From Porphyromonadaceae bacterium UBA2751 (GTDB lineage Bacteria > Bacteroidota > Bacteroidia > Bacteroidales > Muribaculaceae), in assembly GCA_002353285.1 (NCBI GenBank), contig DEJJ01000004.1, positions 1-9,175 of the forward strand: a DNA stretch of 9,175 bases, read 5' to 3'. Positions 6,826 through 9,175 of this stretch are shown one piece after another (the stretch's first letter is position 1; every line of letters starts with the position of its first letter). The notes beneath the pieces are model-generated. The model had not been told where the DNA came from. It saw only the letters and a list, made by a program, of their open reading frames with translations, and did not search any database. The position numbers and the translations under genes were made by a program.

Positions 6826-7725
6826 ATGAGCAATGTGATTGACACATACCTCCAATACATCAAGCTTGAGCTTAACCTCTCGGCCCACACTGTCACAGCC
6901 TATGGCAACGACCTGCGGCAGTGGGAGTCCTACCTCACAGCAGGCAAGCAGGAGCTTGATGTGACGAGCGTGACCACAAGCGACATCAGGGCGTGGCTGC
7001 TGCACTTGAGCAACGCAGGTGATGGTGCGCGCACCATCAGGCGGAAGGTGCAGGCAGTGCGATCGTTCTACAAGTGGCTAATGCGTAAGGACATGGTTAA
7101 GGCGAATCCTGCCTCATCGGTCGAATTGGCACGAATTCCCAAGCGCCTGCCACAACTGGTGCGTGAGGAAAGCTTGAACACCTTGCTCGACAGTGAGATT
7201 GATGCTGACGACTTTGAGCAAGTGCGCAACCGCCTGATAGTGATGATGCTATATGAAACAGGGATGCGCCGTGCCGAGCTGATAGGGTTGCTCGACAAGA
7301 ACGTAGACACCACAAAATGCGAGCTCAAGGTGCATGGCAAGCGCGACAAGGACCGCATAATCCCCTTTGGCACCGAACTTGCATTGTGGATTAATAGGTA
7401 CCGCAGCTTGCGCGACGAGCAGGCACGAGGATGTGAACACTTCTTTGTGCGCTCAAGTGGCGAGCCACTCTACCCGATGCTCGTTTATAGGGTGGTGCGC
7501 GAGTCGCTGGCCGAGGTTGGCGTGATGAGCAAGCGGAGTCCGCACGTGCTACGGCACACCTTTGCCACTGCGATGCTCAACGACGGAGCCGCCCTCAACA
7601 GCGTGAAAGAGCTGCTGGGTCATGAGTCGCTGGCGACGACACAAATCTACACACATGTGACTTTTAGTGAATTGAAAAATAATTATAAACTCGCCCATCC
7701 ACGGGCACTTAAAAAAGGAGGCTAA
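6826..7725 (+). CDS. xerC: XerC/XerD-family tyrosine recombinase
   Basis: A 299-residue site-specific recombinase of the Xer type, which resolves chromosome dimers at dif in most bacteria. The N-terminal SAM-like domain (IDTYLQYIKLELNLSAHTV onward) is followed by the catalytic domain. All catalytic residues are present: R148 in TGMRRAEL, K172 in VHGKRDK, H240 and R243 in HVLRHTF, H266 in LLGHESL, and the nucleophile Y275 in IYTHV. Numbered from ATG 6826, these positions equal those of E. coli XerC, which supports this start over an in-frame GTG at 6814 that adds four residues. Whether it works alone or with a partner elsewhere cannot be told here, so the C/D assignment is provisional. No dif-like site was recognised in the window. 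It shares a promoter with hpf, which begins one base after its stop. Confidence 0.92.
   Translation: MSNVIDTYLQYIKLELNLSAHTVTAYGNDLRQWESYLTAGKQELDVTSVTTSDIRAWLLHLSNAGDGARTIRRKVQAVRSFYKWLMRKDMVKANPASSVELARIPKRLPQLVREESLNTLLDSEIDADDFEQVRNRLIVMMLYETGMRRAELIGLLDKNVDTTKCELKVHGKRDKDRIIPFGTELALWINRYRSLRDEQARGCEHFFVRSSGEPLYPMLVYRVVRESLAEVGVMSKRSPHVLRHTFATAMLNDGAALNSVKELLGHESLATTQIYTHVTFSELKNNYKLAHPRALKKGG
7715..7721 (+). promoter_or_regulatory. Strong Shine-Dalgarno sequence of hpf
   Basis: AAGGAGG ends five bases before ATG 7727. It lies inside the last codons of the recombinase gene (KKGG, stop). Such a full Shine-Dalgarno is unusual for Bacteroidota and absent from the other starts in this window. 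Confidence 0.75.
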
Positions 7726-7726
7726 T

Positions 7727-8020
7727 ATGGAAATTAAAGTAAAAGCCATTCACTTCGATGCTACCGAGAAGCTCGAGCAGTTTATCAACAAGAAAGTTGA
7801 GAAGCTTGTAAAGCATCATGAGGAGATCACCAACGCTGAGGTGACATTGAAAGTTGTTAAACCTGAGACCGCTATGAACAAGGAGGCGAGCATTAAGTTG
7901 ATGCTGCCACAGTATGACGACTTGTTTGCCAACAAGGTTGCCGACACCTTTGAGGAGGCAATCGACCTGACGGTTGATGCTCTTAAGCGCCAGCTTGAGA
8001 AGACCAAGAGAGACAAGTAA
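7727..8020 (+). CDS. hpf: Ribosome hibernation-promoting factor, short HPF/RaiA type
   Basis: The 97-residue protein belongs to the HPF/YfiA (RaiA) family, which binds the decoding region of the 30S subunit and silences ribosomes during starvation. Recognisable parts are the opening strand MEIKVKAIHFDATEKLEQFI, the basic helix NKKVEKLVKHHE, the strand AEVTLKVVKPET, and the last helix DTFEEAIDLTVDALKRQLEK with a basic tail. The length fits the short form, without the extra C-terminal dimerisation domain of long HPF. It is probably translated independently, or coupled to xer, through a strong Shine-Dalgarno. The xer-hpf pair is common in Bacteroidales. In Bacteroides, as I recall, a tRNA-Thr and EF-Tu cluster follows; here a terminator and an unrelated convergent gene follow instead. 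With rel in the same region, both arms of starvation control are represented, though they are on different transcripts. Confidence 0.93.
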   Translation: MEIKVKAIHFDATEKLEQFINKKVEKLVKHHEEITNAEVTLKVVKPETAMNKEASIKLMLPQYDDLFANKVADTFEEAIDLTVDALKRQLEKTKRDK

Positions 8021-8026
8021 TTCCGC

Positions 8027-8040
8027 TGTGTGAAAACACA
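8027..8040 (+). other. Small hairpin with GAAA tetraloop after hpf
   Basis: TGTGT (8027-8031), GAAA, ACACA (8036-8040) forms a 5-bp stem with a GNRA loop 7 nt after the hpf stop. It is the first of three consecutive hairpins. It has no U-run and is too short to be sure of. Confidence 0.3.
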
Positions 8041-8061
8041 TCAATAATCATAGCATAATTA

Positions 8062-8083
8062 CAGGGCATGGTTAGATGCCCTG
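8062..8083 (+). other. 8-bp hairpin in the hpf 3' region
   Basis: CAGGGCAT (8062-8069) pairs perfectly with ATGCCCTG (8076-8083) around a GGTTAG hexaloop. No U-run follows, so it is not an ordinary terminator. It could protect the 3' end of the message or be part of a small structured RNA. Confidence 0.45.
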
Positions 8084-8101
8084 GATCGATAAAGAAAGAA
8101 G

Positions 8102-8139
8102 AATTAAGGAGTTGCACTCAAGGGTGCAACTCCTTAATT
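8102..8139. terminator. Strong 16-bp hairpin, probable bidirectional terminator
   Basis: AATTAAGGAGTTGCAC (8102-8117) and its perfect complement (8124-8139) enclose a 6-nt loop (TCAAGG). On the plus strand AGTTTT follows; on the minus strand a T-rich TCTTCTTTCTTT tract follows. It lies between the convergent hpf and Pro/Ala-rich genes, which suits termination from both sides. Confidence 0.7.
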
Positions 8140-8197
8140 AGTTTTGCCAGCTTAAAGTGTGTGGCAAGAATAGCCTGACTCGCGAGTTGTGTCTCGC

Positions 8198-8212
8198 CAT
8201 GCTTTTAGCATG
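8198..8212 (-). other. Small hairpin just after the stop of the Pro/Ala-rich gene
   Basis: CATGCT (8198-8203) and AGCATG (8207-8212) form a 6-bp stem with a 3-nt loop directly beyond the TAA of the minus-strand gene. No T-run follows on that strand, so the larger hairpin at 8102-8139 is the likelier terminator. Confidence 0.3.
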
Positions 8213-9175
8213 TTACAGAGCCCTTTGCCCGCTGTTGCGCAGACGCTCGTAGTCGAGGTCGCGCTTTGGCTGGTTGTTGTTATTATTGTTGTTGTTATTA
8301 TTGCCATTGCGCAGACGCTCGTAATTGGGGTCGCGGTGTGGCGGCTCATTATACTTGGGCTGCTGTGAAGCAGGCTTTGATGTCTTTGGTTTCTCAACCT
8401 TTGGCTTTTCAGGCTTTGGCTTTTCGGGCTTAGGTGCAGGTGCCGGGGCCTTCTTGGGAGGCGCGGGTGGTGCATAGCCTGGCTCGTCGGGGTCGTCGTC
8501 GAAGTCGCCTGGCTCAGTTATTTGGTCGTCGGGCACCTCGCCTGGATCTAATTCTCCGTTGCCGATGTCGTTTCCATCTTGGTTGTCGCCTTCAATGTTG
8601 CCCTCGGTATCGGGGTCGGTGCTGAAACTGTTGCGGTCGCCATCATTATTGTCGGTCTTAACTTGCTCGGTGGCAGGTTTAGAATCCTTGTCCTTGTTGA
8701 GGAACCAGTAAATGCCAAAGCCAATGCCGCCAAGTAGCAGTGCGCCAATGATTATGCCAAGAATAAGGCCTACTGGACTCTTCTTAGCTGGCTGGTCGGC
8801 AACTGGCGGCTGCTGATAGGTTGGAGCTTGTTGCACGGGTTGTGGTGCTGGTGGCGCAGGTGCTGGCGCAGGTGCTGGTGGCGCAGGAGCAGGAGCAGGT
8901 GCTGGTGCTGGCGCAGGAGCTGGCGCAGGCGCAGGAGCTGGTGCTGGTGCTGGTGCTGGTGCAGGAGGTACTACTGGAGGTTTGGGTGCTGCTTGTGCAG
9001 CGGCAACAGTAGCAGCTGCAGCTGTGGCTGCCACAACTGGTGGTTTTGGAATATCAATAGGTTTGGGTTCTGGTTCGGGAATTGGCTCTGGTTTAGGTTC
9101 TGGCACAGTGGGAGCAACTGGAGGCTCTGGTACAGCGGGAGCAACTGGAGGCTCTGGTACAGCGGGAGCAACTGG
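8213..9175 (-). CDS. Pro/Ala-rich single-pass membrane protein with repeats (5' end outside window)
   Basis: The frame is open to the right edge, so only the last 320 residues are seen; a GTG at 9104-9106 is internal, not a start. In order: three 9-residue PVAPAVPEP repeats (9095-9175), PEPKPEP-like repeats, an Ala-rich stretch, about 40 residues of Pro-Ala repeats (8843-8965), a Gln/Pro linker, one clear membrane helix (8699-8776, GLILGIIIGALLLGGIGFGIYW), an acidic Asp/Gly-rich region (about 8480-8656), a Lys/Pro section with PEKPK repeats, and a tail in which RDxxYERLRN occurs twice around ten asparagines. Only the helix and low-complexity segments are informative. Membrane orientation is unclear because lysines flank both sides. 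It is not laid out like TonB, whose helix is N-terminal. A folded domain, for example a zinc ribbon, may lie upstream outside the window; that is speculation. Function unknown. Confidence 0.8.
   Translation of the reverse strand, partial: PVAPAVPEPPVAPAVPEPPVAPTVPEPKPEPIPEPEPKPIDIPKPPVVAATAAAATVAAAQAAPKPPVVPPAPAPAPAPAPAPAPAPAPAPAPAPAPAPPAPAPAPAPPAPQPVQQAPTYQQPPVADQPAKKSPVGLILGIIIGALLLGGIGFGIYWFLNKDKDSKPATEQVKTDNNDGDRNSFSTDPDTEGNIEGDNQDGNDIGNGELDPGEVPDDQITEPGDFDDDPDEPGYAPPAPPKKAPAPAPKPEKPKPEKPKVEKPKTSKPASQQPKYNEPPHRDPNYERLRNGNNNNNNNNNNQPKRDLDYERLRNSGQRAL
8235..8323. repeat. Direct repeat encoding RDxxYERLRN
   Basis: The 17-nt string TTGCGCAGACGCTCGTA occurs identically at 8235-8251 and 8307-8323, and similarity continues into GGTCGCG after each copy. 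On the coding (minus) strand it gives RDPNYERLRN and RDLDYERLRN, separated by an Asn-rich linker. Confidence 0.8.
8273..8302 (-). repeat. Ten-codon asparagine run
   Basis: Ten consecutive Asn codons, a mix of AAC and AAT, link the two RDxxYERLRN copies. Triplet slippage here would change length without breaking the frame. Confidence 0.8.
8843..8965 (-). repeat. Pro-Ala dipeptide repeat
   Basis: A 6-bp period (GGNGCN on the plus strand) encodes about 14 uninterrupted Pro-Ala pairs, then further PAPAP units. Such a sequence forms a stiff, extended spacer. Varied third codon positions show that it is not a recent perfect expansion along its whole length. Confidence 0.85.
9095..9175 (-). repeat. 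27-bp tandem repeat, three copies to the window edge
   Basis: Three 27-bp units (9149-9175, 9122-9148, 9095-9121) encode PVAPAVPEP, PVAPAVPEP and PVAPTVPEP. The two outer copies are identical in DNA and the third differs slightly. The array may continue beyond the window. Confidence 0.85.

Noticed and set aside
8061..8090. tRNA D-arm-like string (GGTTAGATGCC) where a tRNA might be expected
   Set aside because: No acceptor stem, anticodon arm or T-loop (GGTTCGA-like) can be formed around it; it is a simple hairpin.
8821..9012. Plus-strand open frame of Leu/Val/Gln repeats opposite the Pro-Ala repeat
   Set aside because: Any GGNGCN repeat gives open frames on both strands; the minus frame continues into a membrane helix and well-formed tail.

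Overview
The window looks like chromosomal DNA of a Bacteroidales bacterium, perhaps Muribaculaceae-like. Three things suggest this. The recognisable promoters follow the Bacteroidota pattern (TTTG at -33, TAnnTTTG at -7). Most starts lack a Shine-Dalgarno sequence. The proteins (a long Rel, a 7TM-HD phosphohydrolase, a DUF4919-type secreted protein, and a Xer recombinase followed by a short HPF) are those expected in this order. The family-level placement is inference.

Layout. 4-318 (-) is a RelE/HigB-like toxin whose antitoxin would lie to the left of the window. A divergent intergenic region (319-495) holds a strong minus-strand promoter overlapped by a 20-bp near-palindrome, plus a weaker plus-strand promoter. 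From 496 to 6681 all genes run on the plus strand: a bifunctional (p)ppGpp synthetase/hydrolase (Rel), a 7TM-HD phosphohydrolase related to the c-di-AMP phosphodiesterase PgpH, a DUF456-like membrane protein, a secreted DUF4919-like protein and a small two-helix membrane protein. A hairpin terminator (6699-6721) closes this block.

A second transcription unit starts from a good promoter at 6742-6773. It carries a XerC/D-type tyrosine recombinase and, one base after its stop, a short ribosome hibernation factor (HPF/RaiA) with an unusually strong Shine-Dalgarno sequence. Three hairpins (8027-8139) follow; the last is a long, probably bidirectional terminator. Converging on it from the right edge is a minus-strand gene for a low-complexity Pro/Ala-rich single-pass membrane protein, whose N-terminus lies outside the window.

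Functionally the left part concerns nucleotide stress signalling ((p)ppGpp and probably c-di-AMP), flanked by a toxin module. The right part joins chromosome recombination with ribosome hibernation. No phage, insertion sequence, CRISPR array, rRNA or tRNA was seen. I see no clear new multi-gene system. The best leads are the toxin operator and near-leaderless start, the strong Shine-Dalgarno on hpf, the xer promoter nested in an inverted repeat, and the repeat-rich membrane protein.
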